Origin: Streptosporangium roseum DSM 43021
GTDB lineage: Bacteria; Actinomycetota; Actinomycetes; Streptosporangiales; Streptosporangiaceae
Assembly: GCF_000024865.1 (NCBI RefSeq)
Contig: NC_013595.1
Location: forward strand, 9,300,001 to 9,364,000
Direction: 5' to 3'
DNA: 64,000 nucleotides
The notes beneath the pieces are model-generated. The model was not told where the DNA came from. It saw only the letters and a list, made by a program, of their open reading frames with translations, and did not search any database. The first letter of the stretch is position 1. Every line of letters starts with the position of its first letter. Below, one piece after another: positions 15,772 to 25,132 of the stretch. Position numbers and translations under genes: made by a program.

Positions 15772-18339
15772 GTGAGGTTCCGGCCGTATGCCTGGATGCC
15801 CCGGCCGCTCAAGTGGCTCGCACGGGCGTTCACCGTCCTCGTGGTCCTCGGGCTGGTCCTCGCCGGGGTGGGCGTGTGGACGGTGCGCGCCTCCTTCCCT
15901 CAGCTCGCGGGCGAGCTCAAAGTGGATGGTCTGACCGGAAAAGTCACTGTATATCGCGATAAAACAGGTATTCCTCATATCTATGCGGACTCTTCCGACG
16001 ACCTGTTCCTCGCCCAGGGCTACGTGCACGCCCAGGACCGGTTCTTCGAGATGGACTTCCGCCGGCACGTGACGGCCGGACGGCTGTCGGAGATGTTCGG
16101 CTCCGCGACGCTCGTCGAGGACAAGGTCATCCGGACCATGGGCTGGCGCAAGGTCGCCGAGGCCGAGCTGCCGATGCTCACCGAGCAGACCCGGCGCCAC
16201 CTCGACTCCTACGCCAAGGGCGTGAACTCCTGGATGGACCAGCACGAGGGCTTCACCTCCAAGAGCCTGGAGTACGCGGTCCTCAAGCTCACCAACTTCG
16301 GCTACGAGCCCGAGCCGTGGACTCCGGTGGACTCCCTGTCCTGGCTCAAGGCCATGGCCTGGGATCTGCGCTCCAACATGGCCGACGAGATCGGCCGGGC
16401 GCTCGCGGCGAGCAGGCTGCCCCGCGAGCGGGTCGAACAGCTCTGGCCGGGCTATCCCTTCGACACCCACCAGCCGATCGTCGCCCAGGGGTCGGTCACC
16501 CGGCGCGGCTTCGACCAGGACGTCGAGCCCGGCGCGGACACCGACCAGGTGGACACCGGCACCGGCCGGCCGGACACGGGCGCGCTGACCCGCGCGGCCG
16601 AGGCCCTGCGGGCGGTGCCGAGCCTGATGGGCGACCCCAAGGGCGGCAACGGCATCGGCTCGAACTCCTGGGTGGTCGGCGGCAAGCACACCGGCTCGGG
16701 CAAGCCGCTGCTCGCCAACGACCCGCACCTGTCGGCGAACATGCCCTCGGTCTGGTACCAGGCCGGGCTGCACTGCCGTACCAAGAGCGCCGAGTGCCCG
16801 TTCGACGTCACCGGGTTCACCTTCTCCGGGGTGCCCGGCGTGATCATCGGGCACAACGACAAGATCGCGTGGGGCTTCACCAACCTCGGCCCCGACGTCG
16901 CCGATTTGTATCTGGAGCGGGTGAAGGACGACTCCTACCTGTTCATGGGCGACTGGAAGCCGCTCACCACCAGGATCGAGACGATCAAGGTGGCTGGAGG
17001 CGACCCGGTCCGGCTCACGGTCCGGGAGACCATGCACGGCCCGATCGTCTCCGACGTCATGCGGGACGTGAAGGACACCCTGCCCGGCGCGGCGACGGCC
17101 TTCCAGGAGAAGGCCGACGCGGTCGCGCTGAAGTGGACGGCGCTGGAGCCCGGCAGGAGCGCCGACGCGATCTTCGCCCTCGACGCCGCGCAGAACTGGC
17201 AGGAGTTCCGGGCGGCGGCGAGCAGGTTCGACGTGCCCGCGCAGAACCTGATCTACGCCGACACCAAGGGCAACATCGGCTACCAGGCACCGGGCCGGAT
17301 CCCGGTGCGGACCCGGGGCGACGGCACCTGGCCGGTGCCGGGCTGGACCGGCGAGTACTCCTGGCAGTCGACCATCCCCTTCGACGAGCTGCCCAGCGTC
17401 TACAACCCGCCCGAGGGCTACATCGTGACCGCCAACAACGCGGCCATCGACCCCGAGCGCTACCCGCGCATGCTCACCAAGGACTGGGCGTACGGCTACC
17501 GCTCCCAGCGCATCCTGGACCGCCTCCAGGCCGAGCTGAGGAAGGGCAAGGTCGACGCGGAGGCGATGGGCGAGGTGCAGCAGGACACCCACAACGGCTT
17601 CGCCCAGTTCCTGGTGCCCAAACTGATGGCCCTCAAGGTCGCCGGAGCCTCCGGGGACGCCCGCGATCTGCTGCGCACCTGGGACTACTCCCAGGGCGCG
17701 GGGTCGAGCCCGGCGATGTACTTCAACGCCGTCTGGCGGCACCTGCTCATCGAGACCTTCAACGACGACCTGCCGGAGAACGCCTGGCCGACCGGCGGCG
17801 ACCGCTGGTTCGAGGTGGTCCGCGTCATGCTCGACAACCCCGGCGACCCGTTCTGGGACGACGCGCGGACCTCGGGGACGGAGACCCGCGACGACATGCT
17901 GCGGCGGGCCATGGCCATGGCCTACGACGAGCTGAGCACCCGCCTCGGCCCGGACGTCAAGGCCTGGCGCTGGGGCGACCTGCACGCGCTGACGCTCACC
18001 AACCAGACCTTCGGCACCTCCGGGATCGCCCCGGTCGAGTGGCTGTTCAACCGGGGCCCGCTCCCGGTGAGCGGCAACGACGACGCGGTCAACGCCGCGG
18101 GCTGGGACGTCCAGGAGGACTACGCCGTGAACTGGCTGCCGTCCATGCGGATGGTGGTCGACCTGGCGGACCTGGACAGGTCCCAGTGGATCAACCTGAC
18201 CGGCGCGTCGGGCCACGCCTTCCACGACAACTACTGGGACCAGGCCCCGCTCTGGGCGGGCGGGCGGACCACCCCCATGCTCGCCCGGGAGGAGTCGATC
18301 AAGAAGGCCGCCAGGAACACCCTGATCCTCAGGCCCTGA
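15772..18339 (+). CDS. Penicillin-acylase-family N-terminal-nucleophile hydrolase
   Basis: The 855-aa precursor starts at GTG 15772 behind a perfect AGGAGG at 15761-15766. An N-terminal membrane segment (residues about 18-40) acts as signal or anchor. The alpha-subunit region contains GIPHIYADSSDDLFLAQGYVHAQDRFFEMD, the family signature. The spacer ends at about residue 296 and the beta subunit should start at Ser297 in GIGSNSWVVGG, the autocatalytic nucleophile. YRSQRILDRL and NQTFGTSG segments follow in the beta chain. Family members hydrolyse amides such as penicillins, acyl-homoserine lactones or lipopeptides outside the cell; which one applies here is unknown. Confidence 0.92.
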   Translation: MRFRPYAWMPRPLKWLARAFTVLVVLGLVLAGVGVWTVRASFPQLAGELKVDGLTGKVTVYRDKTGIPHIYADSSDDLFLAQGYVHAQDRFFEMDFRRHVTAGRLSEMFGSATLVEDKVIRTMGWRKVAEAELPMLTEQTRRHLDSYAKGVNSWMDQHEGFTSKSLEYAVLKLTNFGYEPEPWTPVDSLSWLKAMAWDLRSNMADEIGRALAASRLPRERVEQLWPGYPFDTHQPIVAQGSVTRRGFDQDVEPGADTDQVDTGTGRPDTGALTRAAEALRAVPSLMGDPKGGNGIGSNSWVVGGKHTGSGKPLLANDPHLSANMPSVWYQAGLHCRTKSAECPFDVTGFTFSGVPGVIIGHNDKIAWGFTNLGPDVADLYLERVKDDSYLFMGDWKPLTTRIETIKVAGGDPVRLTVRETMHGPIVSDVMRDVKDTLPGAATAFQEKADAVALKWTALEPGRSADAIFALDAAQNWQEFRAAASRFDVPAQNLIYADTKGNIGYQAPGRIPVRTRGDGTWPVPGWTGEYSWQSTIPFDELPSVYNPPEGYIVTANNAAIDPERYPRMLTKDWAYGYRSQRILDRLQAELRKGKVDAEAMGEVQQDTHNGFAQFLVPKLMALKVAGASGDARDLLRTWDYSQGAGSSPAMYFNAVWRHLLIETFNDDLPENAWPTGGDRWFEVVRVMLDNPGDPFWDDARTSGTETRDDMLRRAMAMAYDELSTRLGPDVKAWRWGDLHALTLTNQTFGTSGIAPVEWLFNRGPLPVSGNDDAVNAAGWDVQEDYAVNWLPSMRMVVDLADLDRSQWINLTGASGHAFHDNYWDQAPLWAGGRTTPMLAREESIKKAARNTLILRP

Positions 18340-18432
18340 GGGGCCTGCCGCGCCGGAGAGAGGTGCATCGGGACCGGACGGGCCAGGAGGGGAGCCGCGT
18401 GGCGGCGGGCGGGGGCGCCGCGGCCGCGCCGC

Positions 18433-19440
18433 TCACCGGTCCGTCGCCCCTCTCAGGTCCGCCTGGTCGGCTCCCTTGAGGGTGCGGGACTCGCCGACGG
18501 CGAGATCCCACAGGTCCGCGCGGTCCCGGCCGGCCCCCGCCCAGGCCGCGCGGGCCTGCTCCACCGGCGCGAGCAGCCGCTCACCCGACAGCACGAACGT
18601 GCCCCAGTGCATGGTCGCCATCCGCCGCGCCCCGACCTCCTCACACGCCCGTACGGCCTCCGCCGGATCGACGTGCACGGCCCTCATGAACCAGCGGGGC
18701 TCGAACGCCCCCACCGGCATCAGCGCCAGGTCGATGCCGCCCGGGTAGCGGGCCCCGATCTGGGCGAACCGCTCGCCGTAGGCGCTGTCCCCCGCGAAGT
18801 AGACCGCCTGCCCGGCGCACCTGATGACCCAGCCGCCCCACAAGGTCCTGCAGGTGTCCCAGACCGACCGGCGGCTCCAGTGGTGGGCGGGCACGAAGTC
18901 GAACCCGACCTCTCCGATCCGGACGCTCTCCCACCAGTCGAGTTCGGTGACGTCGCGGAACCGCCTCCGGGTGAACCAGGGCCTCAACCCTGCCGGGACG
19001 AGGACCGGGGTCGTCCTGGGCAGCCGGTTCATCGTCGGCGCGTCCAGGTGGTCGTAGTGGTTGTGGCTGATCACCACGGCGTCCACGCGGGGCAGGTCCG
19101 TCCACGCGACGCCCGGCGGGGTGAGCCGCTGCCGGATCCCGGGGATCTTCCGCGCCCAGACCGGGTCGGTGAGGATCGTCAGGCCGCCGATCTGCAGGAC
19201 GTAGGTCGCGTGGCCCACCCAGGTGACGATCGTCTCGGTCCCGGCCGCCCGGGGCAGCCCGTCGCGGTGGACCGGGATCTGGTCGGCGTCCCCGATGTCG
19301 GGCCGGAAACCGCCGTGCCAGGCCACGGCCAGCAGTTCCCGGAACGCGGGGAGCGGAGAGGTCAGCCGATCCCTGAAGCTCCGCGGCCACGATCGGCCGG
19401 GCACGCGCGGCGATGTCTCCGGCTGGATGGTCTGCGACAT
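18433..19440 (-). CDS. Metallo-beta-lactamase-fold hydrolase (UlaG/NAPE-PLD-like)
   Basis: This 335-aa cytoplasmic-looking protein has GHATYVLQIGGLTILTDPVW, then the metal motif SHNHYDHLD (His126, His128, Asp130, His131), VPAHHWS, YFAGDSAYGE and a final MHWGTF. This order is that of the L-ascorbate-6-phosphate lactonase / N-acylphosphatidylethanolamine phospholipase D group. The substrate cannot be inferred. It is convergent with the acylase gene; the 93-bp gap between them is GC-rich with no clear hairpin. Confidence 0.87.
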   Translation of the reverse strand: MSQTIQPETSPRVPGRSWPRSFRDRLTSPLPAFRELLAVAWHGGFRPDIGDADQIPVHRDGLPRAAGTETIVTWVGHATYVLQIGGLTILTDPVWARKIPGIRQRLTPPGVAWTDLPRVDAVVISHNHYDHLDAPTMNRLPRTTPVLVPAGLRPWFTRRRFRDVTELDWWESVRIGEVGFDFVPAHHWSRRSVWDTCRTLWGGWVIRCAGQAVYFAGDSAYGERFAQIGARYPGGIDLALMPVGAFEPRWFMRAVHVDPAEAVRACEEVGARRMATMHWGTFVLSGERLLAPVEQARAAWAGAGRDRADLWDLAVGESRTLKGADQADLRGATDR

Positions 19441-19478
19441 GAACGCCCCCTTCGGCAGCTATCCATCCCCCGATGAAC

Positions 19479-19925
19479 CTATTGCGAGCAATCGCCCCTC
19501 TCATCATTTTTTGTCGGTATCCACCAGGGCGTTTTACGGGGATAGTTCCCGTCTTCCAGGTTCGCCAGTCGCTCGAAGACATTCCACGAGGCCTGGTGCC
19601 CGCAGATCAGGACGGAGACGACCACCGCCACGACGTACAGCGGGAGCATCGGCAGGCCGACGCAGACCATGTACTGGGAGGCGTGCCGGGCCTCATGCCT
19701 GAGCAGGCCACCGGTCAGGTAACCCTCCTCGTGCCGGGTCAGCACCACGTTGCCGACGGTGAACGCGCCGGCGACCGGGAAGGGGAGGCGGTAGCCGTGG
19801 GCGAGGATCAGCCCGCCGGGCCCCGCCGCCGTCCGCGCCCCGCCGAGGCGTGCCACCAGCAGCCCCAGCGGCGTGGACAGGTTCACGTAGTTGAGCGTCC
19901 GCCGTACCCGGTGCAACCGCCGCAT
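19479..19925 (-). CDS. Small membrane protein with HExxH motif
   Basis: The 148-aa protein from ATG 19925 contains GGLLRHEARHASQYM, an HExxH zinc-metallopeptidase-type motif at about residues 83-87, followed by a hydrophobic segment (MLPLYVVAVVVSVLICG). The N-terminal half has a beta-rich VNLSTPLGLLVA / GGLILAHGY pattern. Similar short actinobacterial proteins are annotated only as hypothetical. It is the last gene of the GT39-mshB-DUF6113 run, 17 nt behind the DUF6113 gene. Peptidase activity is a guess based on the motif alone. Confidence 0.6.
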   Translation of the reverse strand: MRRLHRVRRTLNYVNLSTPLGLLVARLGGARTAAGPGGLILAHGYRLPFPVAGAFTVGNVVLTRHEEGYLTGGLLRHEARHASQYMVCVGLPMLPLYVVAVVVSVLICGHQASWNVFERLANLEDGNYPRKTPWWIPTKNDERGDCSQ

Positions 19926-19942
19926 ACCGGGATTGTGCGCTA

Positions 19943-20497
19943 TCAGGCCGGGCCGCGGTAGCGGTCCTCCCCCTGCGGGTGGGCGGGGTCCGGCCGAGCC
20001 TGGGAGGCGTCCGGCTGAGCGGTGTGGGAGCCGTACGGCCGGTCCGGGTGGGGGTCCAGGTCCTGCGGGCGGGAGCCGTACGGGCCCTGTGTGAGCAGCC
20101 ACGCCCCGCCGCCCGACGGGGAGAGCAGGACACCCGCCAGGATCGCGATCAGGCCACCGTAGAGGTAGACGTATCCGGCCGGGTCGTTGGCGATGATCAC
20201 GTCGCCTTCCGGGCTGCCGCCCAGCCAGATCAGCGTGATCGCCATCCAGCCCACCCCGGGCGCCAGGGCGGCCAGCCGGCCCCTCATTGCATACCCGGCG
20301 CCGTAACAGGCCATGGCCAGCAGGACGACCCAGCCGACGGCCGAGATCGGGAAGGGCCGGAGATACCACGAGTGCTGGAAGCCGCCCAGCACCCCCATCA
20401 TGAGGCCGAGCAGGACCAGCACGGCGTACGCCGCGGCGGCGACCGTCGCCGCCGAAGGCCGCTGTGCCGTCTGGTGGACCTGCTCCGTCACAATCAT
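19943..20497 (-). CDS. DUF6113-like integral membrane protein
   Basis: The protein has 184 aa, ATG at 20497 and 5 nt of space after the mshB stop. Four hydrophobic segments are visible at about 22-45, 50-70, 80-97 and 105-130, followed by a Pro/Gln/Asp-rich cytoplasmic tail. The position directly downstream of mshB is typical of DUF6113 proteins in actinobacteria. The function is unknown; the conserved link to mshB hints at a membrane role tied to mycothiol metabolism, but nothing in the sequence proves it. Confidence 0.75.
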   Translation of the reverse strand: MIVTEQVHQTAQRPSAATVAAAAYAVLVLLGLMMGVLGGFQHSWYLRPFPISAVGWVVLLAMACYGAGYAMRGRLAALAPGVGWMAITLIWLGGSPEGDVIIANDPAGYVYLYGGLIAILAGVLLSPSGGGAWLLTQGPYGSRPQDLDPHPDRPYGSHTAQPDASQARPDPAHPQGEDRYRGPA

Positions 20498-20502
20498 CGA
20501 GG

Positions 20503-21411
20503 TTAGTGGATCCCCGCGAAGAGATCGGCCTCACGGTCGTACGGCTCGCCGAGGCCTCCGACTTCGAGCGGCGCCCCCGGTCCCGCGGGTCCGGGCACCC
20601 CGGAGCGCAGGATGAAGTGCTCCACCGCGAGCGCCTCCTGGCCGATGTTGTTGGACAGGGCGAACCAGGGCGCCTCCACGCTGATCTGGGTCGCGTGCGC
20701 CCGCATCGCGTCGAGCTTGCGGCCCACGTGGGCCCGGCCGTCGATCTCGGTGGTGACGTCCTCGTCCGCGCAGCCGAACGGCAGGTCGTCGATGGCGTCC
20801 TCGGTCAGGAAGCTCACATCGGCCTCGCGCAACGCCTCGGCCGTCCGGTGCATCGTGGACCTGGCCGTCGCGGTGAAGTAGAACTTGGCGATCCGCCACG
20901 GCTCCCCCTCGCCGAACGCCGGGTCGGCGGCCAGCTCGAAGGCGCGCCAGGAGACGCGGTGGGCCTGGATGTGGTCCGGGTGGCCGTAGAAGCCGTTCTG
21001 GTCGTAGGTGACGAGGACCTGGGGGCGCACCTCGCGGATGACCTTGACCAGCTCCCCTGCGGCCTCGTCGAGGTCGGCCTGCCAGAAGGCGTTGTCGCGG
21101 TGGTTGGAAGCGACGCCCATCATCCCGGAATCGCGCCAGCGGCCCGCGCCGCCCAGGAAGCGGTGGTCGGTGACGCCGAGGGCCTCGCAGGCCGCGGCGA
21201 GCTCGCCGACGCGGTGCTCGCCCAGCGTGTCGTCCCGGTCGGCGGCCAGATGGGCCAGCTCCGCCGGGATGACCTCGCCCTCCTCGCCGAGCGTGCAGGT
21301 CACCAGCGTGACGTGGGCCCCCTCGGCGGCGTATTTGGCCATGGTCGCGCCGCTGCCGATCGTCTCGTCGTCGGGGTGGGCGTGCACGAGCAGCAGGCGC
21401 CGATCAGTCAT
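20503..21411 (-). CDS. mshB: N-acetyl-1-D-myo-inositol-2-amino-2-deoxy-glucopyranoside deacetylase MshB
   Basis: MshB removes acetyl from GlcNAc-Ins in mycothiol biosynthesis, the low-molecular-weight thiol of actinobacteria. The 302-aa protein has the LmbE-fold zinc motif AHPDDE (His12, Asp15), [18 protein letters not shown] with the third metal His, and the conserved [22 protein letters not shown] segments (written here as separate blocks) of true MshB rather than the Mca conjugate amidase. The start ATG at 21411 overlaps the stop of the GT39-like gene by 4 nt (ATGA), so translation is coupled. Confidence 0.93.
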
Positions 21412-22952
21412 GCGTCAGAGGGTATCCGCCTGGTGTAGAGGGTGATGCGGACCGCCCCGGATATCCGGGTCTGCCCGGCCTTCCGGAAGTCCCGCTTGAG
21501 CTCCTTCAACCGGGGGTTCTCCTCCCACTCGGGACCACGGATGCGCCGCGAGACCAGCCACACACGGTCGGATCCCGGTCCCAGGGCACTCAGCCTGCGG
21601 TACGGCTCGCCGTACACGACGACGAACAGCCGGAAGCGCTCGGGAACGTAGAGGACGGCATCGCCGGGCCGCTCCTGGGCGCTCAGCTCCGCGGCGAGGG
21701 TACGGAGGTCGTCGGGGCGGTTGGCCGGCCCGCGGACGGCGAGGTGGGCACTCGCGGCGAGCACGGCCAGAGCCGTCAGGGCCGCCCAGGTCGCCGGGGT
21801 ACGGCGGAGCGCGGCCAGGCCGACTCCGGCCAGCAGGGCCAGGCCCGGGACCGCGAAGAGGACGTAGCGCGGGCTGTAGACCGGATGGATCTGCGAGATC
21901 AGCAGGGACAGCACCACGGGAAGGACCGCCCAGGGCACCGCCACCCCCGCCAGCGAGGGCCGCCCCGGCCCCTCTCCCGCCACCGGGCCCTCCCGGCGAC
22001 CTCCCGCCGTCAGGCCCTCCCGGTGACCCGTCAGGTCCTCCCGGTGATCCGTCAGGTCCTCCCGGTGACCTCCCGCCTCCGCGTCCTGCCGGCGACCTCC
22101 CGCCGTCAGGACTCCCCGGCGGCGCAGGCGCGTCCCGTGCCAGATCCCGAGCAGGACCAGGGCGATCAGCGTGGCGAGGAACAGCGCGGGCAGGAGCGGC
22201 GACGTCCACGCCGCGTCGCCTCCGGCGATGTCCACGCCGAGCTGCCCCAGCTCGGGAAGGCCGGGCACCTTCAGCCAGAAGAGCTGCTCCTCCCGCTGCC
22301 CGGAGGCGATCACCGCCAGCGGCGCGAGCAGCACCCCGGCGCCGGCCAGCGACGCCAGCCACGGGACGGTCTCCCCGCGCCTGCGGACGACGACGGCGGC
22401 GTGGGCGGGCAGCAGGAGCAGCGCGTAGAGGTGGAACCAGCCGAGCAGCGCGACCAGCAGGCCGTACCAGGCGTAGCGCGACCGGCGCTCGCCGAGCAGG
22501 ACCCAGGTGGCGGCCACCGCCACCGCGCTGACCAGGGCGTAGCTCCGCGCCTCCTGGCCGTATCGGCTGATCATCGGCAGCAGCGCGTAGACCAGCCCGG
22601 CCAGCAGCCCCACCTGCGGGGTGGCCAGCCGCCGCCCGATGGCCGCGACCCCGAACGTCGCCCCGGCGACCGCGAGCGCCGAGGGCAGCCGGACCGCGAA
22701 CTCCCCGCCGAACGCGGCGAACGGCCTGAGCATGAGGTAGTACAGCGCGTGCACGGCGTCGATGTCGTCGAGCAGCCGCCACAGCTCGTCGAACGACATG
22801 GTCGCCGCCATCACGCTCACCGACTCGTCCCGCCAGAAGGACGGGGTGCCGATCCCCCAGAGCACGAGCACGAGCGACAGCACGGCAGGCGTTGCCGGAG
22901 AGCGAGCGATTCGCGCGGAAAGTGTCACCTGCCCAAGTTTCTCCCAAGACAT
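21408..22952 (-). CDS. GT39/ArnT-like polytopic glycosyltransferase or mannosyltransferase-like protein
   Basis: This approximately 514-aa protein (ATG 22952; GTG 22928 is an alternative) has about nine to eleven hydrophobic helices. The first extracytoplasmic loop carries FWRDES, the acidic motif of dolichyl/polyprenyl-phosphate-sugar glycosyltransferases, and [10 protein letters not shown] lies further in. A hydrophilic insert of roughly 45 residues with HREDLT-type repeats interrupts the membrane part. It is followed by [19 protein letters not shown], the usual C-terminal helix start, and a soluble tail. It heads the mshB operon and is divergent from the S9 peptidase. The sugar and acceptor are unknown. 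Confidence 0.82.
21990..22115. repeat. Imperfect 21-bp tandem repeats within the GT39-like gene
   Basis: Units of about 21 bp built around GTCAGGTCCTCCCGGTGA recur four to five times with small changes. They encode the HREDLT repeats of the loop on the minus strand and, in another frame, a collagen-like Gly-Ser-Pro pattern. Confidence 0.7.
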
Positions 22953-23005
22953 CTGTTGCCCAAGCCAGCATCGGGACCCCCGGGACCGGACGTGGAGCTG
23001 GCAAG

Positions 23006-25075
23006 ATGACTGGTATGAGTGAGAGCTTCCCTCGTCTGCACGCAAGGACCCGCCGATTCACCCTCGGGGTGCCGCGTGGCTTCACCATCGCCCCGGGCGG
23101 CGACCGCGTCGTCTTCCTCCGGACGAAGGGCGGTTCCGACCCGGTCACCTGCCTGTGGGAGTTCGACGTGGCCGGCGGCAAGGAGCGGCTGATCGCCGAC
23201 CCGCGCGCGCTGGCCGTGAACGAGGACGACCTGCCGGCCGAGGAGCGGGCCCGCCGCGAGCGCAGCCGGGAGCAGGCGGGCGGCATCGTCGGTTACAGCA
23301 CCGACAAGGCGGTGACCACCGCGGCCTTCGCGCTCTCCGGCGGCCTCTACGTCGCCGATCTCAAGACCAAGAGGATCCGGCGGTTGAAGACGGCCGGCCC
23401 GGTGATCGACCCGCGGGTCTCCCCCACCGGCGAGCACGTCGGCTACGTGACCGGCGGCGCGCTCCACGTCCAGGACCTCGAGGACGAGGTCGACCACGTG
23501 CTGGCCCGCCCCGAGTCCCCCGAGGTGACGTACGGCCTGGCCGAGTTCATCGCCGCCGAGGAGATGAACCGCATGCGGGGCTACTGGTGGTCCCCGGCGG
23601 GCGACGCGGTGCTGGCCGAGCGGGCCGACGACTCGCCGGTCGACAGGTGGCACATCGCCGACCCGGCCAACCCCTCCCGCCCGGCCGCCGAGCAGCGCTA
23701 CCCCGCCGCCGGCACGGCGAACACCAGGGTCGAGCTGTTCCTCCTGGCCCTGGACGGCTCCCGCACTCCCGTGCCCTTCGAGGACGAATACCTGGTCACC
23801 GCCTCCTGGGACGCCCACGGCCTGGCGATCGTCACGATGCCGCGCGACCAGAAGAGCATCCGCCTGCTCAAGGTCGACCCGGCCACGGGCGGCTCGACGG
23901 TCGTCCGCGAGGACACCGACCCCGCCTGGGTGGACATCGTCCCCGGCGTGCCCGGTCACCTGTCCGACGGCACCCTGGTCTGGGCGGCGAACGTCGGCGG
24001 TGGCCACCGCCTGATCATCGGTGACGAGCCCGTCACGCCGGCCACCCTCCAGGTCCGCGAGGTCGTCGACGTCGACGGTGACGCCGTGCTCTTCCGGGCC
24101 GGCGGCGATCCCACCGAGATCGCCCTGTGGGCCTACAAGGACGGCCGCATCACGCTGGTCAGCCCGGCCGAGAGCGGCGTCTACAGCGGCCACACCGCGG
24201 GCGGCACGCTGGTGGTCACCGGCCAGACCCTCGACAGCGAGGGCCCGGTCACGCGCGTCCTCCACCACGGCAAGCCCCGCGGCCACATCGCCTCGCACGC
24301 CGAGCGGCACGGCCTGGACCTGCGGGTCTCCCTGATCCGCGCGGGCGCGCGCGACCTGGCGACCGCCGTGCTCTTCCCGTCGGACCACGTGCCCGGCTCG
24401 GCGAGGCTCCCGGTCCTCATGGACCCCTACGGCGGGCCGCACGCCCAGCGCGTCCTGGCCGCCTCCGGCGCCTACCTGACCAGCCAGTGGTTCGCCGACC
24501 AGGGCTTCGCGGTGGTCGTGGCCGACGGCCGCGGCACCCCGGGGCGCGGCCCCGAGTTCGAGCGGGCCGTCCTGCACGACCTGGCCACCCCGCCCCTGGA
24601 GGACCAGGTCGACGCCCTCCAGGGCGCCGCCGCGCGGTTCCCCGACGACCTGGACCTGTCCCGGGTCGGCATCCGCGGCTGGTCCTTCGGCGGCTTCCTG
24701 GCCGCCCTGGCCGTGCTCCGCCGCCCGGACGTGTTCCACGCGGCCGTCGCCGGAGCGCCGGTGACCGACTGGCGTCTCTACGACACCTGCTACACCGAGC
24801 GCTACCTCGGCCGGCCGGAGGAGGGCCACTACGAATCGTCGTCCCTGTTCGCCGACGCCGAGAAGCTGGACCGCCCCCTCCTGCTGATCCACGGCCTGGC
24901 CGACGACAACGTGGTCGCCGCCCACACCCTCCGCCTGTCCTCCGCCCTCCTGGCGGCGGGCCGCCCGCACAACGTCCTGCCGCTGTCCGGCGTCACCCAC
25001 ATGACCCCCCAGGAGGTCGTGGCGGAGAACCTGCTCCTGCTCCAGGTCGACTTCCTCAAGAAGGCCCTGGGCTGA
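23006..25075 (+). CDS. S9-family serine peptidase (dipeptidyl-peptidase IV type)
   Basis: The 689-aa protein starts at ATG 23006, 8 nt behind GGAG (a second ATG lies three codons in). The N-terminal two thirds is a beta-propeller-like domain with WWSPAGDAVLAERADDSPV (DPP IV N-terminal family). The alpha/beta hydrolase domain has MDPYGGPHAQRV, VVVADGRGTPGRG and the nucleophile GWSFGG (Ser560). Asp lies in LIHGLADDNV and His in GVTHMTP. It should cleave short proline- or alanine-containing peptides in the cytoplasm, as no signal peptide is seen. It is convergent with the ABC exporter genes across a terminator. Confidence 0.92.
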   Translation: MTGMSESFPRLHARTRRFTLGVPRGFTIAPGGDRVVFLRTKGGSDPVTCLWEFDVAGGKERLIADPRALAVNEDDLPAEERARRERSREQAGGIVGYSTDKAVTTAAFALSGGLYVADLKTKRIRRLKTAGPVIDPRVSPTGEHVGYVTGGALHVQDLEDEVDHVLARPESPEVTYGLAEFIAAEEMNRMRGYWWSPAGDAVLAERADDSPVDRWHIADPANPSRPAAEQRYPAAGTANTRVELFLLALDGSRTPVPFEDEYLVTASWDAHGLAIVTMPRDQKSIRLLKVDPATGGSTVVREDTDPAWVDIVPGVPGHLSDGTLVWAANVGGGHRLIIGDEPVTPATLQVREVVDVDGDAVLFRAGGDPTEIALWAYKDGRITLVSPAESGVYSGHTAGGTLVVTGQTLDSEGPVTRVLHHGKPRGHIASHAERHGLDLRVSLIRAGARDLATAVLFPSDHVPGSARLPVLMDPYGGPHAQRVLAASGAYLTSQWFADQGFAVVVADGRGTPGRGPEFERAVLHDLATPPLEDQVDALQGAAARFPDDLDLSRVGIRGWSFGGFLAALAVLRRPDVFHAAVAGAPVTDWRLYDTCYTERYLGRPEEGHYESSSLFADAEKLDRPLLLIHGLADDNVVAAHTLRLSSALLAAGRPHNVLPLSGVTHMTPQEVVAENLLLLQVDFLKKALG

Positions 25076-25097
25076 GGCCGGCCCCGGGACGGCTCCT

Positions 25098-25130
25098 CCG
25101 GCCGGGCGGGGCCGTGCCCCGCCCGGCCGG
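25098..25130. terminator. Bidirectional hairpin terminator
   Basis: A perfect 14-bp stem (CCGGCCGGGCGGGG and its complement) with a 5-nt loop lies between the convergent peptidase and ABC exporter genes, 22 nt after one stop and just after the other. Confidence 0.85.
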
Positions 25131-25132
25131 TC

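Noticed and set aside
15742..18225. 827-codon minus-strand frame opposite the acylase gene
   Set aside because: Antisense shadow; the plus strand encodes a complete Ntn hydrolase with its catalytic motif and a perfect ribosome site.
19926..20534. N-terminal extension of the HExxH protein across the DUF6113 gene
   Set aside because: The extension is Arg/Gly/Pro-rich and lies within the DUF6113 gene in another frame; the ATG at 19925 is the natural start.
21415..23286. Collagen-like secreted protein on the minus strand
   Set aside because: It is the wrong frame of the GT39-like membrane protein, whose own frame shows membrane helices and the WRDES motif.
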